Notes: a model not told the origin generated them from the letters alone. Positions 1 through 8,063 are shown, numbered from the stretch's first letter. The stretch: DNA of 64,000 nt from Paenibacillus sp. J5C2022 (GCF_025567625.1 NZ_JAOQJC010000011.1:119944-183943), one strand, 5' to 3'. Made by a program: numbers and translations.

Positions 1-1
1 G

Positions 2-154
2 GCGTATCCGATTCTAACGGCTGGCTTCGCGGTGGCGTATCGGATTAATTCGATAGTTCCGAGGTTGCTGTCGGAGAAAGCCGATGCTGAACGGAGGGAA
101 TCGGAGAAGGCGGCCACGCCCGTTAATGCCGCGGAGTTGAAGGCGATATGGTAG
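2..154 (+). CDS. Partial small protein with a hydrophobic segment (5' end outside window)
   Basis: An open frame runs from the window edge to a TAG at 152-154, giving about 50 residues with no start inside the window. It begins with a hydrophobic stretch (PILTAGFAVAYRI...), which could be a membrane segment, followed by a charged tail rich in Glu, Lys and Ala. The stop overlaps the ATG of the next gene at 148, so the two are probably translationally coupled. Function is unknown; a small membrane protein is one possibility. Confidence 0.5.
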   Translation, partial: AYPILTAGFAVAYRINSIVPRLLSEKADAERRESEKAATPVNAAELKAIW

Positions 155-354
155 GCGGCGGGCAGATCACGGCCAAGTTTGTGCGGGTAAACTGTGAATG
201 TCACGGCGGCGACGGGTACCACTTCGTTGATCTTTTCGATCCGAAATGGAACGATAGAAAGCTCGGATTTTATACGTGTGACTCGTGTAATAGTCCGCTA
301 GTTGTGCGCGGAGATGATGGACGGTTTTATTTCGTAGGTGACGAAATCAAATAA
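148..354 (+). CDS. Small putative zinc-binding protein
   Basis: Encodes 68 residues. A CxCH cluster near residues 16-19 and a CDSC pair near residues 44-47 could together bind one zinc ion, as in phage zinc-ribbon proteins. The start overlaps the stop of the gene before it and has a GAAGG ribosome site. It lies just upstream of the antirepressor gene and in the same direction, so it is probably co-transcribed. No specific function can be assigned. Confidence 0.6.
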   Translation: MVGGGQITAKFVRVNCECHGGDGYHFVDLFDPKWNDRKLGFYTCDSCNSPLVVRGDDGRFYFVGDEIK

Positions 355-370
355 ACGGAGGTAATGCGGA

Positions 371-1228
371 ATGAATCAACTATTCAAATACGGTGAAAAC
401 GAAGTCAGAACGGTGATGGTCGAGGGAAAAAGCGAAGCCGAGCCGTGGTTTGTTGCGAAGGATGTAGCTGAAATTTTAGGATACCGAATGGCTAGTGACA
501 TGACGAGGAATCTGGATGATGACGAAAAGGGTACGCAGAATGTGCGTACCGTTGCTGGCGAACAATCCGTTACCGTGATTAACGAGTCTGGCCTATACTC
601 TGCAATTATTTCCAGCCGCAAGCCGGAAGCCCGCGCATTTAAACGGTGGGTCACGTCCGAAGTCCTCCCGGCAATACGTAAGCACGGCGGATACCTGACG
701 CCGGAGAAAGTGGAAGAGGCGCTGCTTAACCCGGATACGATTATCCAGTTGGCGACGCAGCTTAAAACGGAGCGCGCGGAAAGGCAGCGGCTAGAAATGG
801 TCACGGCGGAACAAGCGCCGAAAGTGAACTACTACGATCAAATACTAGCGTCAGAAGGTACGTTACTTGTTTCGCAAATTGCGAAGGATTACGGATTGAC
901 CGCGCAAGAACTTAATCTCGTACTGAAAGCGGAGGGCGTCCAATATAAACGCGGAAATCAATGGCTGCTTACGGCTGCTTACGCGCGACAAGGATATACG
1001 GATTCGCAGACGATGTTAATTGACGAGACAATATCCGTTATGAATACGAAATGGACGCAGGCTGGACGGATATTCATTCACCGGCTGCTAGCGAGTAAGG
1101 GGATACGGCCGGAGACGGGACCGGACGCTATCGGAGCGGAGTATTTGCGGACGGTCAAACAAGCGGAAGCCGACCGCAAAAATGGTAAGAAAAAGCGGAG
1201 TGTGAACGTACTTGTCCGTGTGAAATGA
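371..1228 (+). CDS. Phage antirepressor (BRO-N plus KilAC-type C-terminal domain)
   Basis: Encodes 285 residues. The first ~110 are a BRO N-terminal DNA-binding domain, with the typical PWFVAKDVAEILGY and RAFKRWVTSEVLPAIRKHGGY motifs. The middle is a charged linker. Residues ~150-250 match the phage antirepressor C-terminal (KilAC) domain (LLVSQIAKDYGLTAQELN..., then RGNQWLLTAAYA...). Such proteins bind DNA or the repressor and push a prophage towards lytic growth. The start has GGAGGT eight bases upstream. It faces the XRE repressor gene at 1232-1480 and nearly abuts it, so the pair forms a switch-like cassette. Confidence 0.9.
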   Translation: MNQLFKYGENEVRTVMVEGKSEAEPWFVAKDVAEILGYRMASDMTRNLDDDEKGTQNVRTVAGEQSVTVINESGLYSAIISSRKPEARAFKRWVTSEVLPAIRKHGGYLTPEKVEEALLNPDTIIQLATQLKTERAERQRLEMVTAEQAPKVNYYDQILASEGTLLVSQIAKDYGLTAQELNLVLKAEGVQYKRGNQWLLTAAYARQGYTDSQTMLIDETISVMNTKWTQAGRIFIHRLLASKGIRPETGPDAIGAEYLRTVKQAEADRKNGKKKRSVNVLVRVK

Positions 1229-1231
1229 CGT

Positions 1232-1480
1232 TTAAAGAAGCTCGTCAGCGCGGTATTTCATGGGACGTCCGTTTTCGTCAACGAATTCGACGACGTCCTC
1301 TATGCCGCAATTAAGGTAGTTGCATATTACGGCAATAGTTTCCATGGCTACGAAACGATCTTGGTTAATGGCAGAAGCTGTAGAACGGGAGACTCCCATT
1401 TCTTTGTATAAGGATGAGGGTTTCATGTCACGGTCTACTAGTATTTTTCGCAACGGTTTATAACTTGGTTTTAGTCTCAT
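1232..1480 (-). CDS. Small XRE-family (Cro/CI-like) repressor
   Basis: Encodes 82 residues, nearly all one helix-turn-helix domain (KPSSLYKEMGVSRSTASAIN is the HTH core). The tail, GIEDVVEFVD, is typical of small YozG-type phage repressors. It has no oligomerisation or peptidase domain, unlike lambda CI. The minus-strand start has AGGTG eight bases upstream. It is transcribed away from the 1.5-1.95 kb control region, where a TAAAAT -10-like box (about 1515-1520, minus strand) could serve it. It probably represses the rightward early promoters. Confidence 0.85.
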   Translation of the reverse strand: MRLKPSYKPLRKILVDRDMKPSSLYKEMGVSRSTASAINQDRFVAMETIAVICNYLNCGIEDVVEFVDENGRPMKYRADELL

Positions 1481-1570
1481 AGCGCACCTACTTATCTATC
1501 TTGGGATGGTTTTATTTTAACACATGGACGGTGACTTTAGACATTTTGAATGAGAACTCACAAAAAGTGA

Positions 1571-1599
1571 TTGACAACACATGCAAATAGAGTTAGTAT
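1571..1599 (+). promoter_or_regulatory. Sigma-A-type rightward promoter
   Basis: A perfect TTGACA (1571-1576) is followed by a 17-base spacer and TAGTAT (1594-1599, four of six consensus). It points away from the divergent XRE repressor gene. No convincing gene starts until 1975, so its transcript would begin with about 370 untranslated bases covering the large inverted repeat at 1749-1861. Confidence 0.7.
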
Positions 1600-1748
1600 T
1601 ACGTCATAAGGTTAACGAAGACACACGAACGACACGAAATACACCACGCAACAAGCCGGACGATCTCCGGTCCTCACCACGCAGTACATACCGCAAGCCA
1701 ACGACCAGCCCCGCAGACATCCCCGTCTATGCTGATCGGAAGCTTAAC

Positions 1749-1861
1749 CACGCAAGATACCCTCCGCTTAAAATGTTACAGAGGTATACGTGCCCCTCAC
1801 GTATCTCTGACGACAGCTTGACGTACCTCTTACGTTAAGCAGCGCAGGGCTATCTTGCGTG
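1749..1861. repeat. Large interrupted inverted repeat with a nested hairpin
   Basis: The left arm CACGCAAGATA (1749-1759), followed by CCCT and CTTAA, is mirrored by TTAAG...AGGG and TATCTTGCGTG (1851-1861). The arms are about 22 bases with small bulges. The loop holds a second hairpin at 1780-1808, in which AGAG plus ATACGTG pairs with CACGTAT plus CTCT around a CCCCT loop. The region has no gene-like reading frame. It could be an operator cluster, a replication origin or a folded leader RNA. Confidence 0.5.
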
Positions 1862-1913
1862 TTTTCGTAGTATAGGCCGAAAGGCTGACGGTAAATTGAG
1901 GGTAAAATGGGTA

Positions 1914-1942
1914 TGTACAAGCGCCTTGTACGTATGTATAAT
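1914..1942 (+). promoter_or_regulatory. Early promoter overlapping a palindromic operator
   Basis: A perfect TATAAT lies at 1937-1942 and TGTACA (four of six) at 1914-1919, with a 17-base spacer. A palindrome, GTACAAG-CGC-CTTGTAC (1915-1931), overlaps the -35 box and spacer, so a bound dimer would block polymerase. It sits 33 bases upstream of the gene at 1975 and is the natural target of the small repressor at 1232-1480. The assignment of that repressor is inference. Confidence 0.7.
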
Positions 1943-1974
1943 GAGAACAAATGTTCGCAAAGGGGTTGACAAAT

Positions 1975-2865
1975 ATGACCACGGAGTTGACAACGTTCGA
2001 CTACGGGCAGCTCGACGGCAAGACGGCGGACTTCCTTAGGACGAAAGAACGTAACATGCGGGAAATTGTTGGCCGGGCATACACGGAGCTTGGTCGGGAA
2101 TTGAAAGAAGCGCAAGATGCACTAGCAGGAAGCCGATATGACGGTGTATTCGTAAAATGGATAGAGTCTCTCGGATATAGTACGCAGCAAGTATATCGAC
2201 TTATGCAAAGGTATGCCGCTTTAACAAATTGTGAAAACGGAGAGCAGCGACAGTTACTCGAAGACTTACCCGTATCCCTATCGTACGAAATCGCCGCCCC
2301 GTCCGCCGAGAAATCCGAACCAAAACGTCAAGCGAAAGCGGCCGTACTTAACGGCGACATTACGACGCTGAAAGAGTACCGCGAACTGGTGGCGAAGTTG
2401 GGGACGGAGGAAAAAGCCCGCAAGGAAGCCGAAGCACGGGCGGACGCCGCTGCCGAAACGAATCACGCGTTAATGGATACGCTCGAATCGTTAAAGTCCG
2501 TTCCACCACGTATCGAAGTCCAGCGTGAAGTCTACGCCGACCCAACGCTGGCTGACCGGTTAGCCCGATACGAAGCCAGGTTCGGGGATATTGACGGGGA
2601 GGTGACGGAGCGGATTACGAATCATACCGAAGTAGATGGCGCGGCGTCGGCCTTTTCAGACGATGTGCAGACGTTACTTTTACGGTATGCGCACCTGACA
2701 ACGTACCGGTCAACATTTACCGGACTGTCCGACGAATCTTACGACGAATACCGGACAAGCTTGGACGCGCTGAAGGATTTTGTCAACGGAATGGAACGCG
2801 TCATGAGCGCGACGCCGAAGGGAAAAGCGGTAATCATCGATATTAACGAATATAAAGCCAATTAA
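1975..2865 (+). CDS. DUF3102-like early protein
   Basis: Encodes 296 residues. The start at 1975 is preferred over an in-frame ATG at 1951 because AAAGGGG lies nine bases upstream of it. Residues ~20-80 resemble DUF3102 of Bacillota phages and plasmids: an ELGRELKEAQDAL helix, then FVKWIESLGYSTQQVYRLM, which looks like a helix-turn-helix. The middle (~130-185) is a Glu/Lys/Ala-rich coiled coil. It is the first gene after the operator-controlled promoter, so it is probably a DNA-binding early regulator. The exact role is unknown. Confidence 0.7.
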   Translation: MTTELTTFDYGQLDGKTADFLRTKERNMREIVGRAYTELGRELKEAQDALAGSRYDGVFVKWIESLGYSTQQVYRLMQRYAALTNCENGEQRQLLEDLPVSLSYEIAAPSAEKSEPKRQAKAAVLNGDITTLKEYRELVAKLGTEEKARKEAEARADAAAETNHALMDTLESLKSVPPRIEVQREVYADPTLADRLARYEARFGDIDGEVTERITNHTEVDGAASAFSDDVQTLLLRYAHLTTYRSTFTGLSDESYDEYRTSLDALKDFVNGMERVMSATPKGKAVIIDINEYKAN

Positions 2866-2880
2866 AGGGAGGAACTAACG

Positions 2881-3513
2881 ATGAGTTTGATTATGGGGCT
2901 GTATCAAAGTGACAAAACCGGCAACTACAGTCTGAGCTTCGGTAAGAACGGTAAGCAGGCATTCGAGATGTTCGTCCAAATTGCTCAAGGTATCGCAGAG
3001 AGCGGACAGTTACATATTGAATCGCCGGAGCCGACGAAACCACTAACAGTACCGACGTCATCAACAGCGACATTAAGACAGGCGAAGCGTTCCGGTAATA
3101 TTGAAGAGCGCGTACAGGTAACGTTAAACAAGCCATCATCTACCGAGGACGCCGTGCGAGAGATGAAGCTCCGTGAACACGAACGTCGCCGTAAAGACAT
3201 GAGCGATTTACAACAGAAGCACAGCGACCAACGGGCGGAAATCGTCGAAGCAGTAACCGAACTCGCTAAAATGACGTATGGAGATGCCGTAACCGCTCAA
3301 ATGATTAGTTCATTCTATACGGAGATTTATAAGGAATTGGCGCAAGAATACGGAGATATCATCCCGAAAGGGAAGCGCAATTATGTTGATATAGGCGAGT
3401 ACCAGGAGTCGCGGCTTAACGCAATGATATACGAAGATAAGGGGGATATAATGCTTAGGCACGTTAACAGGCGGATACGCGGTGAGAGTAATCGTGCTTT
3501 AAGATTAGTGTAG
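2881..3513 (+). CDS. Hypothetical early phage protein
   Basis: Encodes 210 residues. The start has GGGAGGA eight bases upstream and follows the previous gene by 15 bases, so it is probably in one operon with it. Residues ~95-130 are highly charged and probably helical (REMKLREHERRRKDMSDLQQ). No cysteine cluster, membrane segment or nucleotide-binding motif is visible. I do not recognise the family. Confidence 0.65.
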   Translation: MSLIMGLYQSDKTGNYSLSFGKNGKQAFEMFVQIAQGIAESGQLHIESPEPTKPLTVPTSSTATLRQAKRSGNIEERVQVTLNKPSSTEDAVREMKLREHERRRKDMSDLQQKHSDQRAEIVEAVTELAKMTYGDAVTAQMISSFYTEIYKELAQEYGDIIPKGKRNYVDIGEYQESRLNAMIYEDKGDIMLRHVNRRIRGESNRALRLV

Positions 3514-3529
3514 TCCGACGGTTCAACGA

Positions 3530-3551
3530 TAGACGGGTTGCGCCCCGTCTA
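3530..3551. terminator. Stem-loop between convergent genes (weak terminator)
   Basis: TAGACGGG (3530-3537) pairs perfectly with CCCGTCTA (3544-3551) around a six-base loop. It lies between the end of the plus-strand gene at 3513 and a small minus-strand gene ending at 3568. Neither side has a strong T-run, so it may slow transcription from both sides rather than fully stop it. Confidence 0.4.
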
Positions 3552-3567
3552 CGTATTCCCGCAGCGA

Positions 3568-3690
3568 TTACGTTAAGAGCTTGATAATTTCGGTCGCAAC
3601 GGATGGTCCGCAGAAGGAACATACCAGAGCTATTATCACGCTCTCGGAAATACGGAGTTTGAAACCTTTTCCCGTTTTGAACTCCATCAT
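3568..3690 (-). CDS. Small membrane-segment protein on the minus strand
   Basis: A 40-codon frame starts at either of two consecutive ATGs (3690 or 3687) just after AGGTGAT. The product has a basic start (MMEFKTGKGFKLRIS) and one hydrophobic stretch (VIIALVCSFCGPSVA), as in small single-pass membrane proteins. It is convergent with the preceding operon and divergent from the gene at 3840. The short length leaves its status uncertain. Confidence 0.4.
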   Translation of the reverse strand: MMEFKTGKGFKLRISESVIIALVCSFCGPSVATEIIKLLT

Positions 3691-3711
3691 ATCACCTACT
3701 TTCGGCTTGTA

Positions 3712-3798
3712 CTATTATGAGGGTAATAGGCATCTACTCCCACGTAGCATCTGCAACAAGCGTCAAGGTATTTCATATTTTACCATATTTAGTATGGT
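3712..3798. promoter_or_regulatory. Divergent intergenic region with two palindromes
   Basis: Two perfect palindromes lie between the divergent small genes: CTATTA-tgaggg-TAATAG (3712-3729) and ACCATA-tttag-TATGGT (3782-3798). They look like operators. No high-scoring promoter could be fixed around them, although the DNA is AT-rich compared with its surroundings. Confidence 0.4.
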
Positions 3799-3839
3799 TA
3801 ACATAGATGGAACGTATGCTCTATTAAGGAGGCGACGAA

Positions 3840-4013
3840 ATGAAACAAACGCAATCACTCGCAGCCCGCATCGCAACCGGCCGTCATTTGCTCCGTGTCA
3901 AACGGCTCGGACTCGCGGATTCAATCGGCGGATTTAACGAATGGATATCGCTATGCGGATATACACGGCAGCAGGCGGATAGACTTATGCGGCTGGCGGA
4001 GATGACGATATGA
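3840..4013 (+). CDS. Mini DUF3102-like HTH protein
   Basis: Encodes 57 residues. AAGGAGG lies seven bases before the ATG. The C-terminal half, FNEWISLCGYTRQQADRLMRLAEM, follows the same pattern as the DUF3102-like protein encoded at 1975 (FVKWIESLGYSTQQVYRLMQRYA), so this is a one-domain relative of it. Its stop overlaps the next gene by ATGA. It is probably a small DNA-binding regulator or a competitor of the larger paralog; that role is inferred. Confidence 0.65.
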   Translation: MKQTQSLAARIATGRHLLRVKRLGLADSIGGFNEWISLCGYTRQQADRLMRLAEMTI

Positions 4014-4195
4014 ATCGTAAACGCACATTCGACCGCATCCGGTATTATGCCCGGAAATCGGCCGCATATAGCCGAAACCGCGCGGAGGGGAACGCAATCC
4101 CCTCTACCCGGTTCGCGCGGCTCATGGCGTATAAATCAGCGGTAAGGAGGTTAGCGGAAAATGAACGGATTAAGCGAGACTGGTTACAACGCTAA
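4010..4195 (+). CDS. Small basic hypothetical protein
   Basis: Encodes 61 residues rich in Arg, Lys and Tyr, with no hydrophobic segment. It overlaps the preceding gene by ATGA and the following gene by 35 bases in another frame, typical of compact phage early operons. The high positive charge suggests nucleic-acid contact, but no motif is recognisable. Confidence 0.5.
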   Translation: MNRKRTFDRIRYYARKSAAYSRNRAEGNAIPSTRFARLMAYKSAVRRLAENERIKRDWLQR

Positions 4196-4343
4196 AGTAG
4201 CGGACTACATCGGCAATCCCGGACGGCTGCTGCTGACGTTGGCGGATATGGCGGAAGGGAACGAAAAACTACGCCGCGTGTGGTTGGCGAATTACTGCCG
4301 GGTGACCGACGAGAGGAAACGGAGGAATCAAATGTTTAATTGA
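4161..4343 (+). CDS. Small hypothetical protein
   Basis: Encodes 60 residues, with AAGGAGG and good spacing before the ATG inside the preceding gene. The sequence is mostly helical and charged (LLLTLADMAEGNEKLRRVWL). It lies just before the helicase-loader gene. I do not recognise it. Confidence 0.55.
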   Translation: MNGLSETGYNAKVADYIGNPGRLLLTLADMAEGNEKLRRVWLANYCRVTDERKRRNQMFN

Positions 4344-4386
4344 AGCAATAGGTTAATTTTACTAAAATAATCTCAGGAGGCTGTCG

Positions 4387-5154
4387 ATGTTCGAACTTAC
4401 ACATTCATCGAGATGTATCTTACGCAAGCCCTGCGGATCGGCCGGAAGCGACCAATGCAATCGGTTCTGCTCGTCATATATCGCAATACACGGCATCGGC
4501 GGTGACGGCGGCCGGAACGGTGCGGCGTGCATTCCCGAAGAGTACCGGCTGTTGACGCTCGATAGCAGTCCGGCCCGCGGCGGCCAGCCCGAAGTTTATA
4601 CGGCCTTGTCCGATTACGTTGCGACATTTGTACGCCAGTTTGATCCGGACGGCCCCGCCATCAAATCGCTATATCTATACAGCCGCGAACCAGGCACCGG
4701 CAAAACGACGACGGCGGCCGCGCTGCTTAACGAGTATCTGACCGCTTATTATATCGGATCGGTATCACGGAAACGGAACGTTTCTGAACGGCCAATCTAC
4801 TTCGTCGACGTCAACGAGTGGCAAACGGATTACAACGCCTTTAACCGGCCACGCGTGCCGGAATCGATCGCCGCGTCAGCCGCCGAGCGGTACTATTTGA
4901 CGCAGCGGATTGGGATGTCGGCCTCGTACGTCGTGCTTGACGATATCGGAGTACGCGATGCGTCCGAAGCATTCCGGGCGGATTTGCATACGCTGATTAA
5001 CGCGCGAATCAAGGACGGGCTACCAACGATATACACGTCAAATATCGCCATGTCCGAGATGGAGACGCTGTTCGACCGGCGGCTTGCGGATCGGATTCGG
5101 GACATGACGCTAGAGCTGGCGTTTGGCGGCGAGAGTAAACGGGGGATTCGATAA
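4387..5154 (+). CDS. DnaC/IstB-like helicase loader ATPase
   Basis: Encodes 255 residues. The N-terminus carries a cysteine cluster (CILRKPC...CNRFC) that may bind metal. From ~residue 75 it is an AAA+ ATPase of the DnaC type: Walker A SREPGTGKTTTAA at ~98-110, Walker B YVVLDDIG at ~178-185, and a Sensor-1-like TIYTSN. The ATG has AGGAGG six bases upstream. A DnaB-like helicase and a primase follow, so it probably loads that helicase onto phage origin DNA. Confidence 0.85.
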   Translation: MFELTHSSRCILRKPCGSAGSDQCNRFCSSYIAIHGIGGDGGRNGAACIPEEYRLLTLDSSPARGGQPEVYTALSDYVATFVRQFDPDGPAIKSLYLYSREPGTGKTTTAAALLNEYLTAYYIGSVSRKRNVSERPIYFVDVNEWQTDYNAFNRPRVPESIAASAAERYYLTQRIGMSASYVVLDDIGVRDASEAFRADLHTLINARIKDGLPTIYTSNIAMSEMETLFDRRLADRIRDMTLELAFGGESKRGIR

Positions 5155-5225
5155 ACTGCGAAAAACGGCGTATGAGAGAGGATGAGCGAGATTATAACAG
5201 AAAATTCGTAAGGGGGTGTTCGGGA

Positions 5226-5399
5226 ATAACGGAAAGCATGAAACATAATAAATATACGGAAATCGAAATTGCGAAAAACGGAGGAAACGAGAGCAATTCG
5301 AAGGGAAATAAAATTATTTCCCTTTTATTATTAGAGACTATCGAATCGCGAAAATGCCCGAATATGGCGATTGAAATATTTACCGGAGGTGACGCATAA
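5226..5399 (+). CDS. Small hypothetical protein, probable ATA start
   Basis: The frame ends in a TAA directly before the helicase start. A strong AAGGGGG site (about 5210-5216) is followed nine bases later by ATA ACG, and the frame then stays open for 57 residues. The upstream ATG at 5172 lacks a ribosome site and the ATG at 5238 is too far from it. The product is polar, with a short hydrophobic run (IISLLLLETI). Base composition is more A-rich than its neighbours. Function unknown. Confidence 0.45.
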   Translation: MTESMKHNKYTEIEIAKNGGNESNSKGNKIISLLLLETIESRKCPNMAIEIFTGGDA

Positions 5400-6761
5400 T
5401 TGAGCGCAGAGGAATCATTACTCTCGAAAGTGGTCGATAACAACGATGTCTTAGCGCTGGATCGTTTCGGTATCCGCGCGGAACACTTCGAATCGACCGT
5501 AGGCAAAGCGGCCGAGTCGTTTATCCGGCGGTACGCGGCCGAGAACAAAGGACAGGCTCCTTCTTACGCTACGCTCGTCGCCAATGTGCCGGACTTTACG
5601 TACATACCGGCGGTGACGGACAGCTACGAATACCTTACCCGCAAGCTGAAAGAAACGTGGGGGAAGCGTGAGATTGCGCAGTTCTTCGGGTCCGGCGAGA
5701 TTAACGCGATGTTCGGCGAGATCGGCAAGACGTCGGATATCGAAGGGTTTTTCGGAGAACTGACGAAGAAACTGGCCGAAATAACGGTAAAGTCCGGTAT
5801 CCGTAAATCCGTAGGTATCGACCTGTCTGCGGCCGCCGAACGGTTCATGACCGAATACCGCGCGCGGAAGGATGGCCGCTCGTTCAAAATTTGGCCGTCG
5901 AAATTTCCGGGAGTCAATGCGGCGGCGGGCGGCGGTTATTACAGCGGAAATATGTACACGTGGTTCGCGCGGTCGGGCCGGGGCAAGTCGGTCATAACGT
6001 TGGAGGAAGCGATCGAAGCGGCGATTCACGGGGCGACCGTGCTAATTTGGACGATGGAGATGATACTGTACCAGGTTATGGCGCGCGCTTATACGTCAAT
6101 CAGCGGGCGGCAAGGTATATTCAACGCCAATATCGACGGCATCGATTACGACGCAGGCTTCGATAACCGGGCGATGCTTTCCGGGAAGCTAACGGAAGAG
6201 ACGGAAGCGCAGCTCGAAACGTTCGTTAATTCCGTCAATTCCGCAATCGAGGGGCGTATTATCGTTCGCGCCGTCGACGATCCCGATTTCCGCGACCGCA
6301 GCCTTCGCCAGTTGGAAGCCGATATTCGAGAAGTGGGAGCGGACGTTGTCGTTATCGATCCGATCTATTATATGGATTACGAGGCGAACACGTCGAAAAC
6401 GGCGGGCGGCGATGTTGCGGCAACGTCCAAAGGCCTCCGTCGATTGGCGGGCGCAACGAATACGGTCATCCACATTATTACCCAGGCGGATGAGGACACG
6501 TCCGAAAAAGACGGCGACGAACGCGAGCTGAAACCGCCGGTCCGGGCCGAAGTGAAGAAAACGAAAGCCGTACTCGAAGATGCGTCGCTACTTTTCGCAT
6601 TCGATTCGCTGGCGCACGAAGGCCGAGGCATGATCGCGTTGCGGAAAGGACGGGACGGCGGGGAGGATACGCGGATCGAGATCGTATACCTTCCGAATTT
6701 CGGCATCGTAAGGGAACCGGTTGCCGAGGATATGGCGGCGAAGTTCGTCGGGAATTTTTAG
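5400..6761 (+). CDS. DnaB-like replicative helicase
   Basis: Encodes 453 residues from a TTG start with GGAGGT eight bases upstream. The first ~110 residues resemble the DnaB N-terminal helical domain, and the rest is a RecA-fold motor. The Walker A region is unusual (WFARSGRGKSV, ~186-196), as in many phage DnaB homologs. The Walker B-like segment is VVVIDPIYYM (~314-323). The ring helicase unwinds DNA at the fork and acts with the loader and primase genes on either side. Confidence 0.85.
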   Translation: MSAEESLLSKVVDNNDVLALDRFGIRAEHFESTVGKAAESFIRRYAAENKGQAPSYATLVANVPDFTYIPAVTDSYEYLTRKLKETWGKREIAQFFGSGEINAMFGEIGKTSDIEGFFGELTKKLAEITVKSGIRKSVGIDLSAAAERFMTEYRARKDGRSFKIWPSKFPGVNAAAGGGYYSGNMYTWFARSGRGKSVITLEEAIEAAIHGATVLIWTMEMILYQVMARAYTSISGRQGIFNANIDGIDYDAGFDNRAMLSGKLTEETEAQLETFVNSVNSAIEGRIIVRAVDDPDFRDRSLRQLEADIREVGADVVVIDPIYYMDYEANTSKTAGGDVAATSKGLRRLAGATNTVIHIITQADEDTSEKDGDERELKPPVRAEVKKTKAVLEDASLLFAFDSLAHEGRGMIALRKGRDGGEDTRIEIVYLPNFGIVREPVAEDMAAKFVGNF

Positions 6762-6776
6762 CAGAGAGGTGACGTC

Positions 6777-7769
6777 ATGATAACGATGCGCTGTTCAGAC
6801 GGAGTCGAAACGGAACTCCCTGTCGATATCCGCGCCGAACTTGCGGAGCATGAATGGACGTCCGTAACCTGGACGGATAATAAACTCGTCGCAGCCAGTC
6901 CGTTCCGATACGAGCGGCATCCGAGTTTTGCCGTTATACTCGAACACGGCGGATGGCGTGACTATGGCGCGACCGATTCGGATTGGCAGTCCGGAAGCTT
7001 CGTGCGGTTACTTTCGTTCTTACGGCGGGAGACGGTCGAGGAAACGGCCGAGTATTTAGCGGTGAAGTACGGTGATAATGCGGATGGATCAGACGCCGAC
7101 ATTACGCTGAAGGTTCCGAAACTGCTGGCGGACAAGCCGAAAGTATATCGAATAGGCAACGACGCAAGCGAAGCCGACATACTCGATCAGTACCGCTGGC
7201 GATCACCGTATCTTGGCCGCCGGGGGATAACGGAGCCTGTCCAGCAGCTTATGCGGATCGGGTACGATAAGCGTACAAAGGCCGTTACAATTCCGTGGTT
7301 TAATCTTGACGGATCGCTCGGTAACGTCAAATACCGTAAAGTGTCGGGAAAGGCGTTTTGGTATGCGAAAAATGCCCGTCCAATCCGCGAAATGCTCTAC
7401 GGTATCAATATCGTGTATGGCCGCCGGATAACGAAGGTTGCTATCGTAGAGGGCGAAGTAGATGCGTTAACGCTTATGACACACGGAATATTTGCGATTG
7501 CGACCGGCGGGACGGCGTTCACGGCGGCGAAGGCGGAATTAATATTACGTAGCCCGATCGAAGAGTTAACGATATATCGGGACAACGACGGGCCGGGCCG
7601 CGCTTGGCGGAATCGGATCGTGGACGAACTGGCCGGAAAGATTGACGTGCGGCTGGCGTTGGTACCGGCGCGATTCGGGAAGGACGTTAACGAGGCCGTA
7701 ATGAACGGATGGGACGTGTGCAGCGGGAGAAGTCGGAAATGTCGAAATATATCGATTAATTTACGTTGA
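6777..7769 (+). CDS. TOPRIM-domain DNA primase
   Basis: Encodes 330 residues; GAGAGGTG lies before the ATG. The N-terminal ~100 residues resemble the template-binding part of DnaG-type primases but lack an obvious zinc cluster. Residues ~150-200 (YRWRSPYLGRRGIT..., IPWFNLDGSLGNVKYR) match the region just before TOPRIM, and VAIVEGEVDALTLMTHG (~220-236) is the TOPRIM acidic motif. YRDNDGPGR and FGKDVNEAV complete the fold. It makes RNA primers, beside its helicase partner. Confidence 0.85.
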   Translation: MITMRCSDGVETELPVDIRAELAEHEWTSVTWTDNKLVAASPFRYERHPSFAVILEHGGWRDYGATDSDWQSGSFVRLLSFLRRETVEETAEYLAVKYGDNADGSDADITLKVPKLLADKPKVYRIGNDASEADILDQYRWRSPYLGRRGITEPVQQLMRIGYDKRTKAVTIPWFNLDGSLGNVKYRKVSGKAFWYAKNARPIREMLYGINIVYGRRITKVAIVEGEVDALTLMTHGIFAIATGGTAFTAAKAELILRSPIEELTIYRDNDGPGRAWRNRIVDELAGKIDVRLALVPARFGKDVNEAVMNGWDVCSGRSRKCRNISINLR

Positions 7770-7847
7770 TGTCGGAATGCGCAGCGTTTACAATGGAAAG
7801 GCACCGTTTGTTTCTAACAAAGCGTAGAACTTCGCCCGGCCGAGCGC

Positions 7848-8063
7848 TCATTCCGATGACCACTCGTACAATTCGCGGGGATTTACGTTAAGCGCATCCG
7901 CAAGCATAACGGCGGTCGCGAGCGACATACGCATTCGGCGGCCAGTCGTGTAGAACGAGATTTCCCGTTCGTCGACGCCTGACTTTTCCGCAAGCTGGCG
8001 CTGTGTCCAGCCGTACTTTTCGAGTAAGTCCGGAATGGCGCAACGACGCGGTTGAATGCGCAT
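7848..8063 (-). CDS. Small XRE-family regulator
   Basis: Encodes 71 residues, essentially one helix-turn-helix (WTQRQLAEKSGVDEREISFY) with the common ending LADALNVNPRELYEW. GGAGGGG precedes the minus-strand start. It is divergent from the sigma-like gene at 8160, and the short AT-rich gap between them probably holds both promoters. This suggests that it represses the sigma-like gene and itself, which is inferred from position. Confidence 0.8.
   Translation of the reverse strand: MRIQPRRCAIPDLLEKYGWTQRQLAEKSGVDEREISFYTTGRRMRMSLATAVMLADALNVNPRELYEWSSE

Noticed and set aside
376..804. Long minus-strand frame under the antirepressor gene
   Set aside because: It is the complement of a well-supported gene, has no ribosome site and a Ser/Arg-rich shadow composition.
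1581..1838. 85-codon plus-strand frame in the early control region
   Set aside because: It starts inside the promoter at 1571-1599, has no ribosome site, covers the inverted repeats, and its product looks like random Arg/Pro/Thr-rich translation.
5451..6029. 192-codon minus-strand frame inside the helicase gene
   Set aside because: GC-rich codon bias in the helicase leaves the opposite frame open; Arg-rich product, no start site.
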